Shown: positions 31,896 through 42,942, counted from the stretch's first letter. The stretch: 64,000 nucleotides of DNA from Zygnema cylindricum (GCA_037447655.1 JBBHKE010002940.1:1-64000); one strand, 5' to 3'. Numbers and translations are program-made. Notes: generated by a model from the sequence alone, not told the origin.

Positions 31896-32962
31896 TGTAG
31901 AAATTAATTGTCTTTTAAAGTATTTTCTAGGTCTGAATAGAAATATAGAAAGAAGTCGAGGCAGTCTCCCTCTAACTTCTCTCTCCTTCTCTCAAACTTG
32001 TCGCAGTCACTAAGAAACTGGAGAGGAAGCAAGAGCCATGGCTACGTAGGCTATCCAGAGGTTTACGGGATATAAATATTAGTTTATTTACCATTAGTGG
32101 TTTATTTACTAAAAGTATATGTGATACCTCCAGGATTTGATCATGGTACCTGTCGGACAATAAGCTGCCGGTAGCCGGTAGCCTTATCCGTTAAGTCTAG
32201 ACTTAGTGTTACATACTATAAGGTTTGATACTTAGTTAAACATTAACACGTAGGATTATTCATTTAATTGAAACTGTTTACGGGAGACATAGATCCATTA
32301 ATGTAAAAGTGCGGATTACAGTACGGATAAGAAACGAATATCGCGCGTTTATTTCTTTAGCGAAACGAATACCGCGCATGTATTTGTTACGGCTACGATT
32401 ATATGTGAATTTAATCGGACTGCCGGAATTAAACGCCAAGATCGCGGAAGAGGATTTCGACGGTTCTTGGTCATCGCCACATCGGATGACACGTGGCGGA
32501 ATGACATTGGATCGCGACATCTCCGAGGATTAAGGGAGCGAATCCGGATATACCACGTGTCGACATTTAGGCCATGTCGTACAGTGTTCGTACTGAAAGT
32601 ACACCGGCAGGTGTACATTTGTGTACGGAAGTATAATCTGATTAGCTTCGTACATTAGTAGATAGAGTTTGTGAGAGAGATAGGACTTAGAAAAATTAGG
32701 AGATATGACTCTCTCTCCCAGAGAGCTTCTATACAAAAGGTCAACTTTGACCCTCCATAACTTACTGCTCAGGGGAGCAAATTCAGAGATTCTTTTTGCT
32801 ATTGACTCAGGGGAGTCTTGCCTTCACATCGGTGAAGTTGGTCATAGTTTTTGTCTGCCAGGGTGGCATTTGTTCTTGCTGAAACACAAAGGGGTCAGGG
32901 TTATCCTAGAGGCTTCTTGGAAGCTGTCCACTCTGAGGATTTATGGAGGTCTCAGAGTTTCA
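31896..32962 (+). repeat. LTR, family D (3' LTR of the chimera)
   Basis: 1067 bp, TGTAGAAATTAATTG to CAGAGTTTCA; the same length as the inverted copy 34521-35587. Hairpins GACTC/GAGTC at 32804-32817 and CTTCAC/GTGAAG at 32822-32837. Confidence 0.9.
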
Positions 32963-33600
32963 TAATTCAGGGGGCAAAACATTGCTAAACAACTCATTCA
33001 GTGTGCCCGAGGGGGGGCGCCTTGAAAGGTGAGGAGAAGAGCTAAGGGTCTTAATGAAAACCTCATGATCTAGAGTTAAACTCTCAGAAGGCTCAAAGGC
33101 GTGGATGGAAGGGGGTAAAGGGGAAGTTGCAGGTGGGTGGAGAGCTCGAAAGACCTCAATAATGGAAGAAGATCGGGGGGCAAGAGTGAATGGTTGTAGG
33201 GCTCAAATTGTTCGAGAAAGCTCACCAAGAAGACTAAATAAATTTCTCGACGATAAGATGCTGGGACATTTGATAGCCTAGATGGGCCACAAGGTTGTGA
33301 AACAGGCGCTCGATACTAGATCCTTATGCTCGGCGTAGAGGGCCTTTCCGTTACCACGAATGAATCGACGATAAGGAGCCATAGTCTCTTTTAAGCCCCA
33401 CTGCCCCTTCCGTGACCTAGAAGAACTAGGATCCAAAGAGAGAACATAAGAAGAAGTTGCATAGGAGCAATGTCCGTCGGATTTGAAGAAATGTGGGACA
33501 AGGGGAGGTGGAGGGCATCTTGTACTATTGTCCGCACGGCCATAGGAATATGGGTGTATAACCGCGGGGGAAGGGATCCTAAATCATAAGCCTTCAAAAC
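32963..33600 (-). pseudogene. non-LTR-type ORF, part upstream of the RT core
   Basis: Minus-strand frame beginning near 33597 with AYDLGSLPPRLYTHIPMAVR and SSNPTDIAPMQLLLMFSLWI, then stops and frame changes, with LLPPDLLPLLRSFE further on. It resembles the segment before the polymerase core in the same ORF class as 28670-29246 (weak family recollection). Both pieces lie in the same orientation and flank the chimeric insertion, so they are probably one broken ORF. Confidence 0.45.
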
Positions 33601-34361
33601 ATCTTTGCCGATAAGCGATATGGGCCTTTATTCGGGTTACTGATAATCGATATATTGGCACGATATATCGATATTGGTGTTATCGCTAATAAACAACCGA
33701 TAATATAGGTTGTTTATTGGCAATTACACTGATATCAATAACTATCGGCGATAACTCTACGGACCGTACAGCTAAACATACGGTCCATACTCTCAACTGT
33801 ACGGGTTATTCCTCGACGCGCCGCGGACCCTCTTCCCCCCAATTTTGTGAAAAAAATCGCGATATTTGCTTGATTATTTTTCTTATTTAAGGGGGTTTTA
33901 CTCGATTCCACGCTCCCATACCCTTGTAGAATGTCCTTTTAAATTTTCAGAAGATGGTGGCAGTAAATGTGGCTTTCAGATAGATTTGATTTTACTCTCG
34001 TCTTGTTTTCGAAAAAGTTTGATTTTACAAATTTACAATGTAATTTAATTTTTTCGTTTTGGTACTATAGTTTCAGAACTGTAATCTATTGTTTTAAATT
34101 TGTCAACGTTTATGTGTTGCGCTCTCCGTAATAAACTCCTGTTTAACAGATACGAACTATTCTTATGCGTGGCATGCCACGCTATATAAAGTCAATAATA
34201 TAATACAATATATTATAAAGTACTATTGTAAGCGTACTTTATTTTTTTTTACATATTGCTTATAAGGAATTTGGGTTCTGACATATATTTGGACTGACCG
34301 TTCGATAGGTGGATAATAACTATAAGACGGTTATCGCGATAATTTTTTTGCCGATACACAA
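33601..34361. repeat. TATCGATA-rich sequence, possible old hAT-like remnant
   Basis: It is rich in self-complementary words such as CGATATATCG near both ends (33640-33750 and 34320-34360), like the element at 41105-42186. I could not match the termini or find a target duplication, so the class is uncertain. The middle is A/T-rich non-coding. Confidence 0.35.
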
Positions 34362-34520
34362 CACTCACCGCGAATCGTTATTAATGTCAAAGCTTAAATA
34401 GTGTTGAAGAAAATTTACTATCTGATGCTAATTAATTTGTTTTTTTTCAAAAAAAAGTTATATTCTAATTTTTGCTCTAATGCTAATTTTGGAACAACAA
34501 AAATGGAATATTAGCCGTAC
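34362..34520 (+). repeat. T1 inverted-repeat element, left end only
   Basis: It begins CACCGCGAATCGTTATTAATG, the T1 terminus also seen at 39003, 40711, 42374 and 42942, then AAATAGTGT. It is cut by the LTR at 34521. Confidence 0.45.
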
Positions 34521-35587
34521 TGTAACTCTGAGACCTCCATAGGTCCTCAAAGTAGGCAGCTCACACAAAGCATCTAGGATAACCTTGACCCTTTTGTGTT
34601 TCGGCAAGAATAACTGCCACCCTGGCAAACAAAAACTTGACCGCCTTCATCACTGTGAAGGCAAGACTCCACTAAGTCGATAGCAAAAAGAATCTTTGAA
34701 TTTGCTCCCCTGAGCAGTAAGTTATGGAGGGTCAAAGTAGACCTTTTGTACAAAAGCTCTCTGGGAGAGAGGGCCCTATCTACCAATTTTTTATAAGTCC
34801 TATCTCTCTCTAAAACTCTATCTACTGATATTTGGCACCAATCATATTACACTGCCGTACACAAACGTACAGCTGCCGGTGTACTTTCTGTACGAATATT
34901 GTACGACATGGCCTAAATGTCGACACATGTCATATCCGAATTCGGTCTCGTAATCCCCGGAGATGCCGCTATCCAATGTAGTTGTGCCACTTGTCATCCG
35001 ATATGGCGATGACCACAAATCGCCGAGATTCTCTTCCGCGATCTCGGCATTCTTCTCGGCCGTCCGATTGAATGCAAATTTCAATTGTAGCCGTCATAAA
35101 TACTTGCGTGGTATTTGTTTTGTTTAAAGAAACAAATGCGCGGTACTCGTTTCTTATCCAAACCGTTATCCGTACTTTTACATAACTGAATCTATGTATC
35201 CCGTAAACAGTTGCCGTTAAATGAATTGTCCTACGTGGCACTATTTAAATAACTAACAAACCCTATTGTATGTATCTCTAGTCCTGGACTTAATGGATAA
35301 GTCTACCGGCTACCGACGGATTTATCGGGCGGCATGTACCAGGATCAAATCCTGGATGTGACATCTTCCCTTTTAGTAAAAAAACCGCCAATCCGTAAAT
35401 CAACTAATCTATTTCCCGTAAACCTCTGGATAGCCTAGGTAGCCATGGCGCTAGCTTCCTCTCCAATTTTCAGTGACTGCAACAAGTGTGGGAGTTGAAG
35501 AGAGGAGTTAGAGGCAGATTGCCTCGGCTTCTTTTCTACATTATATTTTAGACCTAGAAAATACTAAAAGAACTATCAATTTCTACA
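34521..35587 (-). repeat. LTR, family D (3' LTR of the minus-strand copy)
   Basis: On the minus strand TGTAGAAATTG to CAGAGTTACA; 1067 bp. The purine tract CTAGAAAATAAGGGTAG precedes it on the minus strand. Confidence 0.9.
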
Positions 35588-35599
35588 CTACCCTTATTT

Positions 35600-36360
35600 T
35601 CTAGTCACTCTTTAATTCGAGACCACCCTTCTCCCTGTAGAAAATTAGCTTAGGGGAAGGTACAGGGTTTGGTCATCATATCTGCTACCATCTCACTATC
35701 TGGTCGGTACTCTAAACTGATTATTTTGTTTTCTACTTTCTCTCTAACAAAGCTGAGTCTAATGTCCATGTGTTTAGCTTTAAAATGATGTTTAAGATTG
35801 GCAAAAATAGCGATTGCAGCCTGATTATCACAAAAAAAAAATTGCACACCACTCTTAAGGTGACCTAGCTCACCAAGCAAAGATTTGACCCACATCAATT
35901 CTTTCACATCATAGCAAGAGGCCATATACTCAGCCTCCACGGTGGACTGAGCAATAACCTTTTACTGTTTCATACTCCAACAACAAGCCCCATCACCCAC
36001 ATATAATACATATCTAGAAGTACATCTCCTCATCAGAGCATCACCATAATTGGCATCACTCCAAGTAGTGATGTCAGTATTCTCCCCACCCAAATGCAAC
36101 CATAGATCCCTAATTCCTATCAGATATCTAAGGACTCTCTTAGCTGCCTCCCAATCCTTCTTAGTGGGTGCATTTAGACTTCTACTCAGCACTCCTACAG
36201 CTGCAACTAAATCCGGCCGGGTACAATTCATAAAATAGATTAGGCTTCCCACTACTTGCCTGTAAGGAATAGTCTGCATGGAATTCTATTCTTCAAGACT
36301 TAATTCCTCGTCTAAGACTATGACTCCTTCATCCTCACTCCCCTCACATCCATTTTTTAA
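35600..36360 (-). pseudogene. copia RNase H (family D, minus copy)
   Basis: MQTIPYRQVVGSLIYFMNCT, VGVLSRSLNAPTKKDWEAAK, ITTWSDANYGDALMRRCTSR in one long frame, then after a disruption EAEYMASCYDVKELMWVKS, NQAAIAIFANLKHHFKAK, VREKVENKIISLEY and MVADMMTKPCTFP. A short poly-T indel at 35830-35840 alters the QKVFCDN region. It mirrors 31108-31895 on the opposite strand. Confidence 0.85.
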
Positions 36361-36389
36361 CTCCATTGGAGTTGTGTAACTATTAGCTT

Positions 36390-37015
36390 TATCCATCTAA
36401 ATTTTCTCCAACATGTTCCATATTGCTTCCTTTTGAGTCAATCTTATAATCTTTCTTTCTAGGTCTCTTTCTAGTTGAATTCCCAATATATATCTTGCCT
36501 CCCCCATATCCTTCATTTCAAATCTCCCCTTAAGATCCGTTTTCAGTTTATTAATTTTTTTCATTGATTTACTTAAAACAAACAAATCATCAACATTAAT
36601 TGCAATAAATATAAAACCTTCCTCATCTTCAAAAACATAGATTGAGTGATCTGAGCTGATCAGGATATATCCCATACCGGTAAGAAACTCATCAAGCTTC
36701 TTATTCCATTCTCAAGGTGCTTGTTTTAAACCATTAAGAGATTTAATCAGCCGACATACCTTACTCTCCTCTCCTTCCTCCACAAATCTTTCAGGTTATC
36801 GCATGAAGATCCCCTCTTCCAATTCTCCATGAAAAAAGGTTGTCTTGATTTCCATCTGGTGTACCTCCATGTGTTCCCCTGCTGCCAGACTGAGAAGTAA
36901 GCGGACAGAATGAAATCTGACGACCGGGGCAAAGGTTTCCTTGTAGTCGATTCCTCTTTCTGAGTAAATCCTTTTGCCACTAATCGGGCTTTGTAACGCT
37001 CAATGGTGTTATCTG
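36390..37015 (-). pseudogene. copia reverse transcriptase (family D, minus copy), truncated
   Basis: From the truncation: NTIERYKARLVAKGFTQK, a frameshift, then MEVHQMEIKTTFF (another frame), SLNGLKQAP, HSIYVFEDEEGFIFIAINVD and DLFVLSKSMKKINKLKTD. The catalytic motif reads NVDD instead of YVDD. It is cut at about 37015 and joined to non-element sequence containing actin exons. Confidence 0.8.
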
Positions 37016-37139
37016 CCTTATGTTGTCAGAAGGGTTAACCGTATGATTCTTTCTGTTGCATTTAGGCTCTTTTTTTTCACATTTACATAGAAGCCTAACC
37101 TGAACTTGTCACTGTCTCTTGTAGGCAGGACTCTTGTAG
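37016..37139 (+). other. probable actin intron sequence
   Basis: It lies between the truncated copia pol and an exon, T-rich near 37070-37080 and ending in TTGTAG. A 15-base stretch (CTCTTGTAGGCAGGA) occurs twice in tandem here, so two copies of the acceptor are present. Confidence 0.5.
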
Positions 37140-37305
37140 GCAGGATTTGCTGGAGACGACGCACCCCGAGCTGTATTCCCCAGTCTAGTAGGAAGGCCAA
37201 AGCACAATGGAGTGATGGTAGGAATGGGACAGAAGAACGCCTATGTTGGTGATGAAGCTTAGTCCAAGAGAGGAATACTTCATCTTAAGTATCCTATTGA
37301 GCATG
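37140..37305 (+). pseudogene. actin, exon fragment 1
   Basis: Actin forms cytoskeletal filaments. The frame reads [20 protein letters not shown], then [18 protein letters not shown], a TAG at 37260-37262 where actins have Gln, and [15 protein letters not shown]. This corresponds to about residues 20-74 of the roughly 376-residue protein. A splice acceptor just before AGFAGDD matches a conserved actin intron site known from land plants. The stop and the Thr-to-His change (ILHLKYP) show decay. The first exon is missing, replaced by copia pol. Confidence 0.9.
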
Positions 37306-37463
37306 GTGCGTTTTTTTTGTTTTCACAAACTAATGTTTGCACCAGTTCGCATTCTTCCTTATTTTGAACAGCTTGATGACGCCATTTCTATTTTTATCTG
37401 CAATTTATGCTCTACGTACTCATCGCTTTTCTGTTCAGCTTACATTCTTGATCCTCCAATCAG
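37306..37463 (+). other. actin intron
   Basis: GT...AG bounded (GGTGCGTT start, CAATCAG end), 158 bp, splitting the Gly codon of EHG-IVTNW in phase 1. Its retention argues that the fragment is a piece of a genomic copy and not a processed one. Confidence 0.75.
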
Positions 37464-37700
37464 GTATTGTCACCAAATTGTCACCAACTGGGATGATATA
37501 GAGAAAATTTGGCATCACACTTTCTTCAATGAACTGAGAGTTGCCTCAAAGGAGCATCCCGTTCTCTTGACGGAAGCTCCTTTAAATCATAAGGCCAATC
37601 GTGAAAAGATGACTCAGATCATGTTTGAGACATTCAATGTGCCCGCTATGTATGTGGCCATTCAGGCTCTTCTTTCCCTGTATGCAAGTGGACGTCTCGT
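37464..37700 (+). pseudogene. actin, exon fragment 2
   Basis: [53 protein letters not shown] and [17 protein letters not shown]: about residues 74-183 of actin. An 11-base tandem duplication (ATTGTCACCAA) near 37466-37487 shifts the frame at the exon start. Homology stops after SGR; 37701-37740 is unassigned and then a solo LTR begins. The rest of the gene (over half) is absent. Confidence 0.9.
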
Positions 37701-37740
37701 CACACTATTTTTGGTACATTTTGTTCGTCACACTATTTCT

Positions 37741-38549
37741 TGTTGTTCTACAACCACCGGTGCAGGTGGAGGAGCAGCAGTAGTAGTAGAAGTAGACATG
37801 ATACACTCTTAGAAGCTATCAAGAATCCTACCAAACAACTGTTCTTAAGTGCTCACCAATTCTTATACAAGCATCCAAACCTCACAAAACTCTATCACAA
37901 TATAGAGTATCATAAACAGTGATAACTCCCAAAGTTATAGCACAATTGACCCGACAACACTCAAGATATAATACTCAGAAGTTTCCCAAAAATTGTCTGC
38001 AGTTTTACTACTTGGAAGTCTGGATACATAATATGTTATGAGTCCTAAGTCTTATACTTGTGTTGAACTAGCAACACCAGTGTACTTCATAGGTACGTCA
38101 AACCACCAAGCTACCACTAATCTGTCAAGCTACCATTGAGCTATCACTAAGCTACCACTGAGCTATCACTAAGCTACCACTGAGTTACCCACTAAGTTAC
38201 CACTGAGTTCCCACTAAGTTGACTAGAATCGTATCTATCGCAGTTGCTCTATCCTGTACAGAATCACATTAAGAATATCAGACGTTGCGTTGTCCGTACG
38301 GACCATATCAAATATAATCGTGGTTGCCTTGTCCTGTTTGTGTTGCAGCTTCGCTGCTGCGCTGCTCTGCTGCTGCGCTGCTCTGCTGTATAGCAGCTGC
38401 TCTGCTGTATAGCAGCTGCTTTGCTGTATAGCAGCTGCGTTGCTCTGTTGTATAGCAGCTGCGCTGCTCTGTCTATATAGCAGCTGCGCTGCTTTGTCTG
38501 TAAAGCAGCTGCGCTGCTCTGAGACTGAAAGCTTTCCAAAAAGACAACA
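37741..38549 (-). repeat. solo LTR, family C
   Basis: On the minus strand TGTTGTCTTTTTGG to GTAGAACAACA, flanked by a perfect 5-bp target duplication TTTCT (37736-37740 and 38550-38554). It contains the gag-type ATG at 37799-37797, a tandem array of CACTAAGCTACCACTGAG-like units (about 38098-38220) and one of GCTGTATAGCAGCTGC-like units (about 38340-38520). Confidence 0.9.
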
Positions 38550-38997
38550 TTTCTCTCGAAGGACTTTCGTTATGTTTCGAAAATTGAAACCCTAAAAAAT
38601 GAGTTGGCGTACAGACTGGCGTCTGCAAAATGTATAAAAGTTTTGTCGTATGATTACATCGTACGCAGGTACATGGTACGCAAGTTAAGATTTGAAGTTA
38701 AGTTTGTCGGTGCTCAAATTCTGAAAAATATTTAATATGTGATCGTAGCTTGCGTGGCGCCATTCAATTTAGAACACGTGGCTTACAAACTCTACGTGAT
38801 GGAACTTCGACTCAATCGACCGGGTTTGTAGAGTTTGCCGTACAATTACAGAAACGTATGATGGAACTTCACCCTAAGACAAACAAGTACAATAATATTA
38901 AGTGTGCGGTACAAAGTATCAAGTGAATAAGGATATCCGTACACGAACAATAAATTACATGAACCGACTTCAAATATAACGTAAAACAACAGTAAAA
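38550..38997. other. no gene seen
   Basis: A/T-rich flank of the solo LTR, with frequent GTAC words; nothing assignable. Confidence 0.4.
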
Positions 38998-40716
38998 GTA
39001 CAGTACATCGCGAATCGTAATTAGAGTAAATAACGCTAATTCGGTCGCCTTGAATTTCGACTCCATCAAGTAAATAGAGTAAACGATTCTAATTTTTTCA
39101 TTATGTTATTTAAGGTAAGTATTAATTAGCGTCAAAAATTATAATATAGGTTCGTTTTAAATAGTGTGGAGAACGGACGACGTTTGACCGTGCAAAGTTG
39201 TACTTTTATAAGTAAAAAGGTACAAATGATGATTTAATAGAATCACGCTTGCACGTGAAATCTGCTGTTTTGAAAGCTTTAGTCCTCACTAACCCTCCTA
39301 TGTGAGGGGAGTGTCTTATGAGTACTTAGTTTATTTTGTGGAAGCCTCGTTCAATATGTACCAGAATTAGTGTGACAGTGAACAGTGAGAGAGTACATTG
39401 TGTATCACATTAGCGGGACACCCGTCAGCAAAATGAGATGAGACACTCCGCAAGATTCGGTTCTACGACTCAGATTCACCGGAAGACCGAGGTGTCACAC
39501 AAAGTTTCATCTTGGATGAAACTTGTGAAAGATGGACAGCGGAGATTTGCTACCGACGGCCGCTGATTAACCGGGACCACGTCAATGATTATCCGACGTG
39601 TTTTGTAGATTATAGTGTGACGTGACATATCCATGTTTTGTACATAGGCGTGTTTTGTTTGATTAAGGACTCTGTTCAGATTCATTCTGTATGACACACC
39701 TTGACATATTCAGGTATCCTCCTTAGCTCAGGTAGATATTATGGATGCATGGCTAGTATGCCTTCTTACCTTGGTTAGGATAGTGAGTGGCTATTAGCTT
39801 TCAGAAGGTTAGATCTTTCAGGTATAAGAGTAGGACTTAACCATTTCAGAAGTTAGGAACTTGATGTATCAAATTATGCTTTAGTATTTTGATATCTTTG
39901 ACTCAGAGTATTTCTCAGATCTGTTTGCAGATTTCTATGTAAATTTGCACTTGTGTTCCTCTTTGTATTTTTTGCATTGTGGCAGATTTGTAGGCCATTT
40001 AGTTGCCTAAATTGTCTTTGGCTGTTTTCCAAAGTTGTATGTTTTTCTGATCATCTGTGAGAGCTTCTTGCTTGTTTTAATTCTGTGATGACTACTCCTG
40101 CCTCATCTTCATCTTCAGTGGGTGTAGTATCCACAGACAACAACAAAATCCCACTAAACAAAAAGACTCAATGACATCGAAAAAAATCCGTTCGCATAAC
40201 TCTTCTCCGTCAACAGCATCGTCGTCATCGTCGTCAGCGTGAACATTTACGTTAATTTACATGTTAGAAGTTTATAGAAAAACGGCGACAATACGTGTTT
40301 GTCTTTATTCCCATAATAATTTTGTAACTGTTATTCGACGTTCCGCGTATTCTGTTAGTATAGGGAACTTCGCACCAATTTCATTTAAAATGTATTCTAA
40401 TATAGGATCGCGTCTGTTTTAACGTGAATATGAATTCTAAAAAAACATTCAGCGCGACAATAGTACTAACGCCATAATGACGTCAAAATATACGGACTTA
40501 CATTTTTTGTACGTCTACATAATTTAGTGTTTATAATTACAGCGCGGATTATTATTGCCGACATAACCCAATATAGAGTACTTAAATAAATTAGAGTAAA
40601 ATTCCTTTTTGAAAAAGTTATATCACACAAATTAGAGTTCATAACTCTAATTTTTTTTTCTCTTTTTTTACTCTAATTTTTTCATTACTCTAATTACGAT
40701 TCGCGGTGTACTGTAC
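38998..40716. mobile_element. T1 inverted-repeat element interrupted by an LTR
   Basis: The left terminus GTACAGTACATCGCGAATCG and the right terminus are inverted copies for about 32 bp (one mismatch near position 11, continuing TAATTAGAGTAA). Without the LTR at 39312-40145 it is about 0.9 kb and has no coding domain, so it is probably a non-autonomous DNA transposon. Bases 39140-39240 share AAATAGTGTGG and following sequence with 42525-42610. Superfamily not recognised; no clear target duplication. Confidence 0.5.
39312..40145 (+). repeat. LTR, family I
   Basis: It starts TGTCTTATGAGTAC after the purine tract TGTGAGGGGAG, suggesting a 3' LTR with little internal sequence left, and ends AGACAACAACA. 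The gag-like start ATG (40088) reads MTTPASSSSSVG, analogous to the starts in LTRs J and C. Confidence 0.6.
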
Positions 40717-41096
40717 ATCTTCCACCGCACTGAAAACATCATGTGCACTAAAGTATTGTATAACACTGTACATATTAGAAAAATGCGTTACACGACTGTG
40801 ATTGTACTTCAACAGTCTGTACTTAACGACCAGTAGTTTTAGTACGGATTGACATGTTTTGTACATCACAATGTTTATATACCTCCTCAATAGTATTAGG
40901 GTGCAGTTACATGAGACGAAAAGTGAGGTATATTATATAAATGTGTACTTTTCCGTACCATGCCGTACTATTTTTTCGTGAGATCATGATTCTCAATGGT
41001 CCGGGAGATAACATTGAACGTCCAATTATACTTTGGTCATAATACACGAAGCAATTGCTCCGTCCGCCTCTGTACTGGTGGATCCACCTCACGAAG
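40717..41096. other. no gene seen
   Basis: Non-coding flank between two small elements. Confidence 0.4.
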
Positions 41097-41104
41097 GTGA
41101 GTAC

Positions 41105-42186
41105 TACTGTTGGGTATTGAGGACCATTTATCGATATTCGATATATATCGATATTCGATATATATCGAATTTTAGGTACCCGATAATCGATATATCGCTT
41201 CGATATATCGAATTTCAAATTATCGCGATAAATCGCCGATATATCGTATTGCCGATATATCAAAGCTTTTTAAAAAAAAAAAAAAATCTTGCTAGTCAAT
41301 TCTCGGAAGAAGAGAAGGATCAAAGTGTCAAAGTGGTGGAGATGTTTTTTTTTTTTCACGAAAACTGTAAATGGACTAATTGGGAACCTAATTAATTGAG
41401 AATTGATTAGCTGCGGCTGCTAAAACTACGTGCCGCTCCAGCCAGAACTAGTGCTACTGCAGATGCTAGTATTAACTACTGTAGTACTAGCTGCTGGAAG
41501 TGCTACTGCAGCAAGTACTACTAGCTACTGCTACTCCAATTAATAAAAATAAGAATAAGATTTTACAATTTGTACACTTCAAAAATTAATTAATAATAAT
41601 AAGACTAAAAGTTCACATTTTATACACTTTAAAAAATAATAAATAAAAATAATAATTAAAACTCACATTTTGTACACTTCATAAAATGATTTATTAAAAT
41701 AATATACACTTCATAAAATATTGAATAAATATAAAAATAAGAATTTTCATTTTGTACACTTCAAAAATTAATAAATATAAATAATAATAAAAATTCATGC
41801 CTGAAACGAACAGTCTGCAATTTTTTTTTTCATATTATACTTCGACTAAATTAGTGTGGGTTTCAAGTTTTCATATGTGAAGTTTTGTACCATAGTACGC
41901 ACTAAATAAGTAACTATATGAATTAGTATTACAGTATTAATACTTTTTCGTTGGTTACATTTTGCGGCGTTACCTTTTAAGTCACGGAACGAAAATTACG
42001 TCGTACGTCGCGTTTCAAAAAAAATGTCGTTATCGCTAAAATAACATATTAAATAAAATATTTATTTTATAAAATACAATATATCGCGATATATATCGCG
42101 ATAATTTATGTTGGTCGTGGTACAATATATCGAGGACTTTAATATCGAAATTATCGCAATATGAAACTACCCGATACCTAACACCA
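41105..42186. mobile_element. hAT-like non-autonomous element
   Basis: A perfect 8-bp duplication GTGAGTAC flanks it (41097-41104 and 42187-42194). The termini TACTGTTGGGTATTG and (reverse complement of the right end) TGGTGTTAGGTATCG match at 11 of 15 positions. Subterminal regions are packed with CGATATATCG-type palindromes (41130-41260 and 42075-42150). An 8-bp duplication and TGTTGGG-like ends are hAT features. No transposase frame in 1.08 kb. Confidence 0.75.
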
Positions 42187-42373
42187 GTGAGTACACCATC
42201 ACAGAATCCCTAGAATCGCTACACCAGCGTAGAATCGTTACTCCGGGACAATAGACATGTGCGACGATAAACTACTATTAAAATTTTATCACGTTGCAAA
42301 AGTCACGGGCCTTCAGACAAGGTGGCTATAAAAACTTTGCCGAAAAGTACGGTTACCTCACCCTTATTTGGCA

Positions 42374-42942
42374 CTACAACGCCAATTGCTATTAGCGTAG
42401 TGTACGCTAAGTCCGTCTCGCTTTTTTTTTTTTATTATTCTAAAATAGCGTAGATTATTCTATTTTTTTTCTGTACGCCGTTTAGGGTTATTTTCCAAGT
42501 ACCGTACAAAACGAAAGTACGTTGTCGTTTAAATAGTGTGGTGTACAGTACGTGTCAAACTATACAAAATTGTACCCTTTTAAGTGAAAATGTATAATTA
42601 ATGAGTTTAACTATCCGCGGACGCATGAGAATATGCGCTCTAAAAAGGGGATAAAATTGGGTTGTCAAATATCACGTTCGCACATATTCGTCCAACAACC
42701 ACGTTTCGACTGTGTGAACGTACGATTTGTGTACGATTTCTCATATTTTTTACATGTACCTATATTAGTGTAAGCATGTTTGCGACCGACATTTATTTTT
42801 TTCAAAGACCCAAATTAGAATTATAAAACAATTCGAATGTAAGGTTTTTTTCAAAATTTTCAAATTCTTAATTAGCGTAAACCACGGTAATTATTCATAT
42901 ACGCTAAAGAAACTTCTACGTTAATAACGATTGGCAGTGTAG
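42374..42942. mobile_element. T1 inverted-repeat element, short copy
   Basis: Left CTACAACGCCAATTGCTATT and inverted right CTACACTGCCAATCGTTATT define imperfect terminal repeats of about 27 bp ending in ACGTAG/GCGTAG. 569 bp, A/T-rich, no frame. Related to 38998-40716. The bases beyond each end do not form an obvious duplication. Confidence 0.5.

Larger units (their letters stand above)
29247..32962 (+). mobile_element. chimeric locus: gypsy-type 5' end joined to copia 3' end
   Basis: Left part: LTR H (29247-29756), an initiator tRNA-Met 3'-end primer-binding site and a gypsy-like Gag start. Right part, from about 30050-30100: D-family copia reverse transcriptase, RNase H and LTR (31896-32962). 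Both outer ends lie in the same minus-strand non-LTR ORF. The likely history is two separate forward insertions in that ORF followed by one deletion that removed the H pol and 3' LTR, the RT core between them, and the D 5' LTR, gag, protease and integrase. Confidence 0.7.

Noticed and set aside
33601-34361. Complete second hAT element
   Set aside because: Palindromes are similar, but I could not match termini or an 8-bp duplication.
37243-37812. A single 189-codon protein at this position
   Set aside because: It is an artificial fusion of actin exon, intron and the inverted LTR; the actin pieces are annotated separately.
38098-38520. CRISPR-like array
   Set aside because: The repeats are degenerate, without unique spacers, and lie inside a eukaryotic LTR with a target duplication; they are a minisatellite.
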